Assembly (NCBI GenBank): GCA_017308475.1
Contig: JAFKEU010000004.1
Span: forward strand, 248,001 to 312,000
Origin: Alphaproteobacteria bacterium
GTDB lineage: Bacteria > Pseudomonadota > Alphaproteobacteria > Micropepsales > Micropepsaceae
Length of the DNA stretch: 64,000 nt
Direction of reading: 5' to 3'
Every line of letters starts with the position of its first letter. Within the stretch, counting starts at the first letter, position 1. A program made the translations under genes and the position numbers. Below, in pieces: positions 1-8,209 of the stretch. Below the pieces are notes generated by a model, which saw nothing but the letters and a program-made list of their open reading frames with translations, searched no databases and was not told the origin of the DNA.

Positions 1-856
1 AGATCGAATTGTTGCAGGGGCGCGCCGCCTGCGTATTCGGGAAGCCCGTCGCATCGCCCGGACCCGCATACCAGTAGCTGGGACCAGCGGCACCGGTCCG
101 CGCCGTGGGGTGAATCGACGCCACCGGGCACGACACCGACTGCTGGTTGGACCCGCCGATGGAGGTGTAATTGCCCATGCTGGCGAAATCGCGATCGGCC
201 ATCTCGATGTTGCTGCCATAGGTGTAGCTGGCAGCCAGCATCACATTGCCGTTCTCCCAGCCGGTACCCCACAGGATGTCGGCATTGGCGGTGTTGTAGC
301 CGTCGCCGAAGCCGGTCTGGCCGTCGATCTGAAGGCCGTCAAAGCTCTTGCGGGTGATGAAGTTGACCACGCCCGACACCGCGTCGGAGCCGTAGATCGA
401 TGAGGCGCCGTCGGCCAGCACTTCCACGCGCTGCAGCGCCACCACCGGAATGATGTTGGGATCGGCTTCCGCCCATTGCGCGCCGCCGCCGGGGATGCGC
501 ATGCCGTCGACCACGACCAGGGTGGAGTTCGACGCGCTGGCCGCCAGATTGTGGATGTTGGGCGAATAGAAGGAATAGGTGTTCTCGCCCTGGCCGGCGG
601 TGCCGGCGTTGGACAACTGGGGCAGCGAGGAAAGCACATCCGACACGCTGACCGGCGCGAGGGTCTGGATGGTGGTGGAATCGATCGTCGCCACATGCGA
701 GCCGACCACTTCTGCACCGCGGATGCTGGTGCCGGTGACGGTCACCGCCTCCACCGACTGCGCCGCCGGCTGTGCGACCGCCGGCCCCGTCGAAAGCGCT
801 GCTGCAAGCGCCAGCATGGACCCACTGATCGAGAATTTCTGCGCCAGTCTTGTCAT
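1..856 (-). CDS. TonB-dependent receptor, N-terminal part (runs off window start)
   Basis: Outer-membrane, energy-coupled uptake receptor; only the first 285 codons lie in the window. Translation from the ATG at 856 gives a signal peptide (MTRLAQKFSISGSMLALAAA...VAQ), then a TonB-box-like stretch (VEAVTVTGTSIRG) and a plug domain with the usual landmarks: SDVLSSLPQLSN, STLVVVDGMRIPGGG, QRVEVLADGASSIYGSDAVSGVVNF. The start is fixed by a GGGAGGG Shine-Dalgarno about 7 nt upstream. It resembles the receptor encoded at 13197-16070 (both read VTVTGT.IRG..xVGS and end the plug with an IYG.(D/N)A(V/I).GV.NF motif), so the two are probably paralogues for related ligands. No STN domain, so it should not signal through an anti-sigma factor. 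Substrate unknown; TonB-receptor identity is secure. Confidence 0.93.
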   Translation of the reverse strand, partial: MTRLAQKFSISGSMLALAAALSTGPAVAQPAAQSVEAVTVTGTSIRGAEVVGSHVATIDSTTIQTLAPVSVSDVLSSLPQLSNAGTAGQGENTYSFYSPNIHNLAASASNSTLVVVDGMRIPGGGAQWAEADPNIIPVVALQRVEVLADGASSIYGSDAVSGVVNFITRKSFDGLQIDGQTGFGDGYNTANADILWGTGWENGNVMLAASYTYGSNIEMADRDFASMGNYTSIGGSNQQSVSCPVASIHPTARTGAAGPSYWYAGPGDATGFPNTQAARPCNNSI

Positions 857-1277
857 GACAATACCCTCCCCGGTTGTCGTGGGGGCGCACGGAAGGGTTC
901 AGGCAAACTGCCTGTTCCCTTCACGCCACGCTTGGAGACTGACCAGACCGGCCGAGACTCCCCCCGGAACATTTTGTTTGATCCGCGAATGCGGATTTGT
1001 TGTGCGGCGATGTTTGGGGTGGGTGCTGATGACTGTCAAGCAATGTGCGTTTCGCAAAGATTGCTAGCTTGTAATGTTACTCCACCGCGACAAATTGAGA
1101 GCCTTTTGGCAACGGTATGTGCAATCGGATTTATCTGTACTCAATATGCGATCACGGCCGCGCGTGGCACATCCTCAACGCTGTTCGTCAACGCGTTGGA
1201 GCGGTGGAAGATAATTGGGAACAGGACCCGTGCGCGCGACTGTGCGGCTGCGGTAAGCGTGTGCCGCAGTTCAGCTC
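857..1277. other. Intergenic region with receptor promoter
   Basis: About 420 bases with no convincing gene. It contains the putative promoter of the receptor at 1-856 (separate entry at 1033-1043) and, just upstream of it, a small palindrome TGCG-TTT-CGCA near 1044-1054 that could be an operator. Otherwise nothing recognisable. Confidence 0.5.
1033..1043 (-). promoter_or_regulatory. Putative -35 region shared with another TonB receptor
   Basis: On the - strand this reads TTGCTTGACAG, containing a consensus -35 TTGACA about 180 bp before the receptor start at 856. The identical 11-mer occurs upstream of the paralogous receptor (16157-16167). No good -10 is visible at 17 bp spacing, so the promoter call is an inference from the shared motif. 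Confidence 0.35.
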
Positions 1278-2000
1278 TTACTGAATTCGGTGCACCTTGA
1301 ACAATCCGGGTTCGCCCCGGACCTGCAGATTGTAGCTGCCCAGGAAGCCCTTGCTCAGACGCACCTGATAGGTGCCGGCGGGTTTCTTCCAACGCGCGTA
1401 GGTCGTGTCGCCGTTCACCTGGCGCCACACCTGGCCGTTGCGAAGGGTGACGGTGAACCAGCCGAGTTTGTCGAAACTGTACGACGCCATCTGCACAGAA
1501 AGGTGATCGGCGTTGCCCAGGGGAGACACTGGTAACGCTCTCATGCCAAACCCAGGCGCGGGATTGGCGGGCGGCGGCGCTTGCGCGGGAAGAATCGTCT
1601 GAAGCGCGGGCGTGCGCGGCGCCCCTTCCAGTCCCAGCCGCACACGCATCGGCTGCGCCGCAGCATAATAACAGTCAAGCCATTGCCGTTCGTCGCCAAG
1701 CGCGGTGCAGCGCACGGCGCTGCTCATCACCTCGTCACGCACGGGCACGTCGCCGGCCGCGGGTATGCCGGCGGGCGGCTGTGCCACCAGGCGGGTCTGG
1801 GATGCGGGCACGGGCCTTAATCCCAGAGAGGCCCGCACCGGCTGGGCGGCGCCATAATAGCAGTCCAGCCAGGTGCGCGAGTCACCGATTGCGGCGCAGC
1901 GAAACGCGCCCGACAGCACATCGTCGCGCGGGCGTGCCGAAGCCGCGCCGGCGGTGAACGCCAGCAGCCCCAGCGCAATGGCGATTGAGATCCTGTTCAT
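1278..2000 (-). CDS. Secreted protein with duplicated Cys-rich module
   Basis: 240-residue protein of unknown function. The chosen ATG at 2000 opens directly into a signal peptide (MNRISIAIALGLLAFTAGAASA); an in-frame longer reading has no secretory start. The mature part holds two similar modules: DDVLSGAFRCAAIGDSRTWL then DCYYGAAQPVRASLGLRP at roughly residues 26-65, and EVMSSAVRCTALGDERQWL then DCYYAAAQPMRVRLGLEG at roughly 80-120. Each has two cysteines that could form a disulfide. A C-terminal segment (residues ~145-240) is aromatic- and Gly-rich and beta-like. Two-copy RC..(I/L)GD.R.WLDCYY.AAQP is a recurrent alphaproteobacterial hypothetical pattern but no function is known to me. It is transcribed away from the propeller gene at 2184, sharing a 183 bp upstream region. 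Confidence 0.75.
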   Translation of the reverse strand: MNRISIAIALGLLAFTAGAASARPRDDVLSGAFRCAAIGDSRTWLDCYYGAAQPVRASLGLRPVPASQTRLVAQPPAGIPAAGDVPVRDEVMSSAVRCTALGDERQWLDCYYAAAQPMRVRLGLEGAPRTPALQTILPAQAPPPANPAPGFGMRALPVSPLGNADHLSVQMASYSFDKLGWFTVTLRNGQVWRQVNGDTTYARWKKPAGTYQVRLSKGFLGSYNLQVRGEPGLFKVHRIQ

Positions 2001-2183
2001 GGGATCATTATGCATGGCGCCTGCCGACCCGCAACGCGAGCGACGACAGAGGATTACAAACGCACCAGTGTACAAGTCCGTGCGGCGGGGTCTAAGGTTT
2101 TGATCAGGCGCGAAAGCGCCGAAACAAAATCCGGCAACGTCCGGTCAAGGTCCGGCAGGCGGGGACAATTCGGGAGGGCTCTG

Positions 2184-3374
2184 ATGAAATCGATTTTTCG
2201 CAATGCCGGCCATTATGCCATCGCGGCGGCTGCGTTTTTCCTGACAGGCGCGGGCGCCCATGCCGAACTGGCGGTCTCCGCCAATGACGGCAAGCAGCTG
2301 CGCCCCGGCGACACCATCAATTATGTGGAGCCCGACAGCGTGACGGTGCTGGACATCACCGGCAAGGGCGTCAGGCGCATGGGCACGGTGGCGGCACCGG
2401 CCTGCATGATCGGATCGCCCACCGCGGTGGCGGTTTCAAGGGACAGCCGTTTTGCCATCGTCAGCGCCTGCGAAAAAATGGAGGGCGGCAAGCTGGTCGC
2501 CAACGACACCGCCTCGGTCGTCGACCTGTCGTCACCGTCCAGCCCGCGCGTGATCCAGACCATCCATACCGGCAACCGGCCCGGCGGCGTTTCGATCAGT
2601 CCCAATGGCAGGCTGGCACTGATCGCCAACAGCGAAGACAGTTCGGTGTCGGTGTTCACCATTGCCGGCAAGACGCTGGCCGCCGCCGGCACCGCGAAGC
2701 TGCCGGAAAAGTCCGGCCCCTCCGACGTGGTGTTCACGCCGGACGGCAAGACGGCGATCGCGATAGGACGCGGCGATTCCCACCTGATGATCCTGTCGGT
2801 GAACGGTTCGCAAGTGACATACACCGGCCGTTCCTTTTCGCCCGGCCTCAATCCCTACGGCGCGGTGGTGACCCATGACGGCAAGTATGTGATCAACACC
2901 AACCTGGGCGGCGCGCTGCCGCCGCCGGGAAGCCCGCCCCCCGGCCGGCGCGCGCGCCGCATCGGCACCGTCTCGATGAGCGACATCGCCACCGGAAAGC
3001 TGGCGCAGAGCGTGGACGTCGGCCCCACGCCGGAGCACATCGCCATGTCGGGCGATGGCAAATACATCGCAGTGGTGGTCGCCAATGGAACCGCTTCGGT
3101 GCGCTCCGATCCCAAGTGGGATCAGGTGCTGGGACTGCTGGAGATATATAAAGTGGGCGATGGCACGCTGGCGCCGGCGGGCCGCTCCGACACGGGCCAC
3201 TGGTGCCAGGGCGCGACCTTCAGCCGGGACAACAGGACCATCCTGCTGCAATGCGCGGCCGAACGCGAAATCGAAGTGTTCCACTACGACGGCAGCAACC
3301 TGACCTGGGACAAGGGCGCGAGCATTCCAATGGGCGCGCGGCCAGGCTCGATCTCCACCGCCTATAGCCGCTAG
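2184..3374 (+). CDS. Secreted YncE/lactonase-type beta-propeller protein
   Basis: 396 residues. The ATG at 2184 is preceded by GGGAGGG and starts a signal peptide (MKSIFRNAGHYAIAAAAFFLTGAGAHA), so the protein is periplasmic. The rest is a series of propeller blades with the hallmark pattern of YVTN/YncE-like proteins: PTAVAVSRDSRFAIVSAC, PGGVSISPNGRLALIANSED, PSDVVFTPDGKTAIAIGRGD, PYGAVVTHDGKYVINTNLGG, PEHIAMSGDGKYIAVVVANG, and a last blade with CQGATFSRDNRTILLQCAAE. Such propellers bind small ligands or act as lactonases, but catalytic residues cannot be assigned here. A Pro/Arg-rich linker (PPPGSPPPGRRARR) sits between blades. It stands alone, near a TonB receptor. Two further secreted propellers occur in this window (8717 and 26042). 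Confidence 0.8.
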   Translation: MKSIFRNAGHYAIAAAAFFLTGAGAHAELAVSANDGKQLRPGDTINYVEPDSVTVLDITGKGVRRMGTVAAPACMIGSPTAVAVSRDSRFAIVSACEKMEGGKLVANDTASVVDLSSPSSPRVIQTIHTGNRPGGVSISPNGRLALIANSEDSSVSVFTIAGKTLAAAGTAKLPEKSGPSDVVFTPDGKTAIAIGRGDSHLMILSVNGSQVTYTGRSFSPGLNPYGAVVTHDGKYVINTNLGGALPPPGSPPPGRRARRIGTVSMSDIATGKLAQSVDVGPTPEHIAMSGDGKYIAVVVANGTASVRSDPKWDQVLGLLEIYKVGDGTLAPAGRSDTGHWCQGATFSRDNRTILLQCAAEREIEVFHYDGSNLTWDKGASIPMGARPGSISTAYSR

Positions 3375-3898
3375 CGGGGCGGCCGGGCGCAGGTGGAGGT
3401 ATCCAGGCCGGCCACGTCCTGGCCCGGCCATCATCGCGCGCAACACCTTCCAGCGATCCTGGCCGGCATGGGCACGCGCCTCGACACAGGCGCCGACCAT
3501 ATCGCGCACGATGGTGTAGCCGGCGACATAGGCGCCCATGTCGCGGGTGAAATCCATCAGGGCTTCGGGGCTGGATACCTGCGCGTCGAGCACCAGATGG
3601 GCCATCGCATCGCCCGACGCCATCCGTCCGTTCGCCCATGTCCCCTGCGCCCGGTGCGGGGACTGGCTGCCGCGAGGCGCTGCCCCCTGCTCTTATCCAT
3701 AGGCCTGTTACGGCCATTCGCATCAGGACGATGGGCGTCTGAAAATCCCCTACGACAATCCTTCCCTCGGAAAAGCCGCTGGTGCCACCTTTATTAGAAT
3801 CTGATTTCATAGGTTATTACTGAGTTCCACGCGCAACCGACACAGACCAGGCTGTGGGCGGGGCGCCACGAAAATCACCAGGATTGGATATCCGGTCC
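3375..3898. other. Gene-free stretch with a coding-like remnant on the - strand
   Basis: No intact gene. On the - strand 3623-3407 reads as protein-like sequence (GDAMAHLVLDAQVSSPEALM, then DFTRDMGAYVAGYTIVRDM...DRWKVLRAMMAG) with helical, low-complexity-free character. The frame then runs antisense into the propeller gene instead of stopping. A one-base shift near 3405 would let it end as ...GLDTSTCARPPR-stop at about 3374. It has no signal for a start and may be a frameshifted relic. Nothing else seen apart from a short AT-rich patch near 3790-3830. Confidence 0.3.
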
Positions 3899-4813
3899 AT
3901 GCCCTTGCCAACACTGCCAATCATAGATGCGCACCAGCATTTCTGGGACCTTGACGCCAATTACCTGCCCTGGCTGCGCGACCAGCCTTCCATTCCTTTC
4001 CGCTACGGCGATTACGGCGCCCTCAGGCGCAACTACATGCCGCCGGACTATCTGCGCGATGCCGATGGGCTCGATCTGGCAGGCTCGGTCTTCGTGGAGA
4101 CCGAATGGGACCGGCGCGACCCGGTCGGCGAAACACGCTGGGTCCAGATGCTGCGATCGGAATTCGGCTTGCCCAGCGTCATGGTCTGTCACGCCGCACT
4201 GCACCAGGACGATGCCGCGGACGTGCTGGCACGGCAGGCATCCTTCCCGTTCGTGCGCGGCGTGCGTCATAAACCGCGCGCGGCCGCCGGACCCGGTCTT
4301 GCCGAGCATGGCGCACCCGCCTCCATGACCGATCCCCAATGGCGCCGCGGCTATGCGTTGCTGGAGCGCCATGGCCTGTCCTTCGATCTTCAGGCGCCCT
4401 GGTGGCATCTAACCGAAGCCGCCGCGCTGAACGCCGATTTCCCCGAGACCACGATCATCCTGAACCATGCCGGCCTGCCCCGCGACCGCAGCGCCGAGGA
4501 ACTGGCCGGATGGCGCGCGGCAATGACGACATTTGCCGCGGCGCCAAATGTTGCGGTGAAGATTTCCGGCCTGGGCGAACCTGGCCGTCCCTGGAGTCTC
4601 GAACGCAACCGGCAAATCATTCTGGACACGATCAGCCTGTTCGGTGAGGATCGCTGCATGTTCGCCAGCAACTTCCCCGTCGACGGTCTGGTGGGAAGTC
4701 TTGCGGCCATCTACTCCGGCTTCGCGGAGGCAACGATAACAATGGGGGTGGACGTGCAGGCCAAGCTGTTCGCGGACAATGCGCGGCGGATATACCGCAT
4801 GACCGGGCGATGA
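3899..4813 (+). CDS. Amidohydrolase family 2 (metal-dependent hydrolase/lactonase)
   Basis: 304-residue cytosolic TIM-barrel hydrolase of the Amidohydro_2 family, which includes 2-pyrone-4,6-dicarboxylate lactonase, L-fucono/rhamnono-lactonases and decarboxylases. Visible signatures: strand-1 metal ligands IIDAHQHFWDLD (HxH) right after the start, SVFVETEWD, the strand-6 histidine in TTIILNHAGLP, KISGLGEPG and the strand-8 aspartate in MFASNFPVDG. The start at 3899 is chosen because MPLPTLPIIDAHQH is the typical beginning of the family; the reading frame extends 15 codons upstream without homology-like features. It heads a four-gene operon with overlapping ends (ATGA overlap with the next gene), including a beta-hydroxyacid dehydrogenase and an MFS permease, which suggests hydrolysis of a lactone or ring in a hydroxyacid catabolic route. 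Exact substrate unknown. Confidence 0.85.
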   Translation: MPLPTLPIIDAHQHFWDLDANYLPWLRDQPSIPFRYGDYGALRRNYMPPDYLRDADGLDLAGSVFVETEWDRRDPVGETRWVQMLRSEFGLPSVMVCHAALHQDDAADVLARQASFPFVRGVRHKPRAAAGPGLAEHGAPASMTDPQWRRGYALLERHGLSFDLQAPWWHLTEAAALNADFPETTIILNHAGLPRDRSAEELAGWRAAMTTFAAAPNVAVKISGLGEPGRPWSLERNRQIILDTISLFGEDRCMFASNFPVDGLVGSLAAIYSGFAEATITMGVDVQAKLFADNARRIYRMTGR

Positions 4814-5688
4814 CGGCAAATCTGCGGATCGGTTTTGTCGGCATCGGCATCATGGGGGCGCCCATGGTGCGCCGGCTGATGGCCAAGGGTTGGCAGCTCG
4901 CCGTCTGGAACCTGGAGCCGGAGCGATACGCCGAGGTCCCCGGCGCCACCGTCATGGACAGTCCGGCAGCGGTGCGCGCCGCCAGCGACATTGTCATCTT
5001 CTGTGTGCTGCATGGCGATGCGGTCGAGGAATGCTGCTTTGGTCCGCACGGTCTGGCGCGGGCGCAAGGCGGCGCATCGCTTTTGATCGACACGTCCACC
5101 ATCAATCCCGATCGCACCCTGATGCTGGCGGAGCGCCTTGCGCGCGAGACCGGGATGGGATGGGTGGACGCACCCATCTCCGGCGGACCGGCCGCGGCGG
5201 CGGACGGCCAGCTGACCATCATGATGGGCGGGTCGCAAAGCGATGTGGCGACGGCCCGGCCCGTGCTGGCCGATCTGTCCGCCAATCTCACCCATATCGG
5301 CGGCCTGGGCGCCGGCCAGACCACCAAGATCATCAACCAGGCGATTGTCGGCGTCGGCTATGTGCTGATGGCCGAAGTGCTTGCTCTGGCCGAAGCGTCC
5401 GGCATCGATGCGTCCCGCCTGCCCGCGGCGCTTGCCGGCGGGATGGCCGACAGCACGGTTCTGAAGCGGATCTATCCGCAACAACAGGCACGCGACTATG
5501 ATCCGCCGCGCGGCTATGCCCGCCAGCTGGACAAGGATCTCAAGAACGTCATGGCCTTCGTCGGTGGGCTCGGCCTGGACCTGCCTCTGGTTGCACGCGC
5601 GGCGGCCCGTTACCACGATTTCGCCGGGACCAATGAAATGGCGGACAGCGCGGCCGTGGCGCGGCTTTACGAATGTCCCAGGTCCTGA
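4810..5688 (+). CDS. NAD(P)-dependent 3-hydroxyisobutyrate dehydrogenase-like oxidoreductase
   Basis: 292 residues, full length for the beta-hydroxyacid dehydrogenase family (3-hydroxyisobutyrate dehydrogenase, tartronate semialdehyde reductase). N-terminal Rossmann motif RIGFVGIGIMGAPMVRRLM, family substrate-binding motif WVDAPISGGPAAAADGQLTI near residues 118-137, and the catalytic lysine in GAGQTTKIINQ (Lys173). The last canonical motif, K.L..(A/V)...., appears as QLDKDLKNVMAFV. It overlaps the amidohydrolase by ATGA and the MFS gene by 16 nt, so the three are translationally coupled. Role inferred: reversible oxidation of a 3-hydroxyacid or reduction of a semialdehyde derived from the operon's substrate. 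Which member of the family cannot be told from sequence alone. Confidence 0.88.
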   Translation: MTANLRIGFVGIGIMGAPMVRRLMAKGWQLAVWNLEPERYAEVPGATVMDSPAAVRAASDIVIFCVLHGDAVEECCFGPHGLARAQGGASLLIDTSTINPDRTLMLAERLARETGMGWVDAPISGGPAAAADGQLTIMMGGSQSDVATARPVLADLSANLTHIGGLGAGQTTKIINQAIVGVGYVLMAEVLALAEASGIDASRLPAALAGGMADSTVLKRIYPQQQARDYDPPRGYARQLDKDLKNVMAFVGGLGLDLPLVARAAARYHDFAGTNEMADSAAVARLYECPRS

Positions 5689-6989
5689 CCGCAACCGCCA
5701 TGGGCGATGCCGAGCTGGAACGGCGCACCATGGGCAAGGTGATGTGGCGCCTGTTGCCGCTGATGATGCTGATGTTCCTGATCAACCAGCTTGACAGGGT
5801 CAATGTCAGCTTCGCTGCCCTGACCATGAATCGCGACATCGGGCTGGACACGCTGAGCTATGCCTGGGGTGCGGGCATTTTCTTCCTGTCCTATTTCGCC
5901 TTCGAAATTCCCAGCAACCTGATCCTGGAGCGCGTCGGCGCCAGGCTGTGGATCGCCCGCATCATGATTACATGGGGCATCATTTCGGGCGCCACGATGT
6001 TCGTCACCGGACCCGCGAGCTTTCTGACCCTTCGCTTTCTATTGGGCGCGGCCGAAGCGGGCTTCGTGCCGGGACTGGTCCTCTATATCACATGGTGGTT
6101 TCCGCCCCGCTACCGGGCCCGCGCAACCGCATGGTTCTTTTTCGCCGCGCCATTGGGCAATGCGGTGTCGGGCATATTGTCGGTGCCTCTGCTGCGGCTG
6201 AACGGCATTGCCGGACTGACGGGCTGGCAATGGATGTTCCTGGTCGAGGCCATTCCCGCCCTGCTGATGGGTGTCTATGTGCTGCGATACATGAAGGACC
6301 GGCCCAGCGAGGCTTCGTGGCTGACAGCGCCGGAGCGCGGCTGGCTGGACCAGCATGTTGACCGGCGCGCCGTCCAGCATGCCGTGCGTGACGAGCTTGG
6401 CGCCATCTGCAACCGGCGCGTTTCTCTGCTCTCGGCGATCTATCTGTTTCGCGCCATGTCCATGTACGGGGTCAGCCTGTTTCTGCCCCTGATCCTCAGC
6501 GGCGCGGGCCTGTCGAACACGCAGGTCGGCTTCACCGCCACCATCCCCTTCCTGACCGCCGCGATCGGCGCCGTCATCTGGGCCTGGAGCTCCGATCGCA
6601 GCGGGGAACGTCATTGGCACACCATCGCCGCGATGCTGGTCTCCGCAACCGGCCTTGCAACAAGTGCGTGGCTGGGCGCGTCCGTCTGGTCCCTGATCGC
6701 GATCTCGATTGCCGCCATCGGCCTTTACGCACAGGCGGTCTGTTTCTGGTCGATCCCGCCCATGATCCTGGGTCCGGCGGCCGCGGCAACCGGCTTTGCC
6801 GCCATCAATGCCATTGGAAACCTTGGCGGATTTCTGGGGCCCTATGTGGTTGGCGCCACGGCCAGAGGCCATGGCGATTTTTCACTTGGGCTTTACGCGA
6901 TGGCCGGATGCGCACTGCTTTCGGCGGTGTTGAGCCATATTCTGATGCATCGGAAATGGGAAAAGACGGCGCAACGGAGCCCGGCATGA
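5673..6989 (+). CDS. MFS transporter, anion:cation symporter type
   Basis: 438-residue inner-membrane permease with about 12 hydrophobic segments. The N-terminal signature LLPLMMLMFLINQLDRVNVS, followed by FFLSYFAFEIPSNLILERVGAR, is characteristic of the ACS branch of the major facilitator superfamily (phthalate, glucarate/galactarate, hydroxyphenylacetate and tartrate permeases), which import organic anions by proton symport. The start at 5673 lies inside the end of the preceding dehydrogenase gene; an alternative ATG at 5700 would remove the first nine residues. Context with a lactonase-like hydrolase and a hydroxyacid dehydrogenase makes an organic-acid importer very likely. Ends with an ATGA overlap to the following small gene. 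Confidence 0.9.
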   Translation: MSQVLTATAMGDAELERRTMGKVMWRLLPLMMLMFLINQLDRVNVSFAALTMNRDIGLDTLSYAWGAGIFFLSYFAFEIPSNLILERVGARLWIARIMITWGIISGATMFVTGPASFLTLRFLLGAAEAGFVPGLVLYITWWFPPRYRARATAWFFFAAPLGNAVSGILSVPLLRLNGIAGLTGWQWMFLVEAIPALLMGVYVLRYMKDRPSEASWLTAPERGWLDQHVDRRAVQHAVRDELGAICNRRVSLLSAIYLFRAMSMYGVSLFLPLILSGAGLSNTQVGFTATIPFLTAAIGAVIWAWSSDRSGERHWHTIAAMLVSATGLATSAWLGASVWSLIAISIAAIGLYAQAVCFWSIPPMILGPAAAATGFAAINAIGNLGGFLGPYVVGATARGHGDFSLGLYAMAGCALLSAVLSHILMHRKWEKTAQRSPA

Positions 6990-7279
6990 TCGTCGAAACC
7001 GCACTGTTCACCGTTCGCGACGGCGAGGCGGAACTGTTTCGCAACACATTCGCCGGGGCGCGGCGATTTATCGAGGCGTCCAAGGGCTTTTGCCGCCTGG
7101 AGATGCGCCAGGGCATTGAAGCCCCCAATACCTTCATCCTGATCGTGTGGTGGGAAACGCTGGAAGACCATACGGTCGCATTCAAGCAGTCGGCGAACTT
7201 TACCCAATGGCGTGCGGAGATAGGCCACCTCTTTGCCGCTGCGCCGGTCGTGCATCACTATTCGGACGCGCTGGCCTGA
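6986..7279 (+). CDS. Small ABM-domain (antibiotic biosynthesis monooxygenase-like) protein
   Basis: 97 residues, the normal length for a single dimeric alpha+beta ABM/ferredoxin-like domain. Diagnostic features are the opening strand IVETALFTVRDGEAELFRNTF, the G(F)-C/CRLEMRQG strand after ASKGF, FILIVWWETLEDHTVAFKQS and the closing AAPVVHHYSDAL. Members include cofactor-free monooxygenases, lyases and putative isomerases acting on small ring or acid compounds. The ATG overlaps the MFS stop (ATGA), making it the last gene of the 3899-7279 operon. It could act on the imported substrate, but a catalytic role is inferred only from the operon. Convergent with the IclR gene 36 bp downstream. Confidence 0.8.
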   Translation: MIVETALFTVRDGEAELFRNTFAGARRFIEASKGFCRLEMRQGIEAPNTFILIVWWETLEDHTVAFKQSANFTQWRAEIGHLFAAAPVVHHYSDALA

Positions 7280-7315
7280 GAGAGCCTTTGCGGCGACCGA
7301 GAGCCCACGGCGTCC

Positions 7316-8158
7316 TCAGTCCTGGGCTCGCCGTGCGCCGGGACCGGTTCCATTCCAGCCCAGATCGGCACTGATCTGGCAGGCGGTGCGGCGAACCAGT
7401 TCGGCCAGATCGCGCATGCGCGCGTCGTCCATATACTGGGCGGCGCTGCTGACACTGATCGCCGCCTTGATCTTCCCCGTCGCATCCCGGATCGGCGCGG
7501 CCACACAGCGAATTCGGTCCTCGTTTTCCTCGAGATCGAGCGCATATCCCAGCGCGGCGTATTCGCCCATGAAGCGCAGCCAGCCGGCAAGGGAGAATTT
7601 GTACTTCTGCCGGCTGCCATGTTCGGCATGATAAAACTGGCGCAGGCGTTCCTCCGGCTCGTCCAGCAGCAACGCCTTGCCAAGGCCGGTGGAGCGCAAG
7701 GGATGGCGCTCGCCGATCCGCGAACTGACCCCCACCCTGCGCCTGCCCGGAATCTTGTCCAGGTAAAGCGCCCGCGTGCCGTCCAGGATGCCCAGATGCA
7801 CCGTGTCGCCCGATTGATCGGCCAACGCTTCGATATAACGCCGCGCAATCTGCGGCAGGCTCATCTGGTCGCTGGCCTGAAACCCGATCTCCATCAATTT
7901 CGGACCCAGGGCATAGCCGATCCGCGGCGTAAAGCTGAGGTAGCGGCGTTCGACCAAGGTGGCCGCCAGCCGATGCACGGTGCTGCGGTTCAGCTCCAGA
8001 ACATCGGTGAGCTCTGCCAGGGTTGTGGCGCCCGAAGCCACGGCCTCAAGCACGTCCAGGCCGCGCAGAAGGGTCTGGCTTCCCAGCAGAGACCTGGACG
8101 CGGCTTCGGTCTTTGCAGGAGCCGCATTATCCGCAATCGCGCTGAAATTCCGCTTCAT
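7316..8158 (-). CDS. IclR-family transcriptional regulator (1)
   Basis: 280 residues from the ATG at 8158 (MKRNFSAIADN). N-terminal winged helix-turn-helix (TLLRGLDVLEAVASGATTLA ... ELNRSTVHRLAATLVERRYL, about residues 30-95) followed by the IclR effector domain (IGERHPLRSTGLGKALL, GYALDLEENEDRIRCVAAPI, GKIKAAISVSSAA). This pattern is typical of regulators of aromatic/organic acid catabolism. A longer start at 8194 is possible (MLRIGIRVRVDD) since neither start has a good ribosome site. It is the last gene of the - strand series DHDPS-like / propeller / HhH-cytochrome and lies 51 bp after the cytochrome gene. It also ends head-on against the 3899-7279 operon, so either could be its target. 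Confidence 0.9.
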   Translation of the reverse strand: MKRNFSAIADNAAPAKTEAASRSLLGSQTLLRGLDVLEAVASGATTLAELTDVLELNRSTVHRLAATLVERRYLSFTPRIGYALGPKLMEIGFQASDQMSLPQIARRYIEALADQSGDTVHLGILDGTRALYLDKIPGRRRVGVSSRIGERHPLRSTGLGKALLLDEPEERLRQFYHAEHGSRQKYKFSLAGWLRFMGEYAALGYALDLEENEDRIRCVAAPIRDATGKIKAAISVSSAAQYMDDARMRDLAELVRRTACQISADLGWNGTGPGARRAQD

Positions 8159-8209
8159 GTCATCAACCCGGACTCGAATACCGATACGCAACACTTCCCC
8201 ATGACCGCC

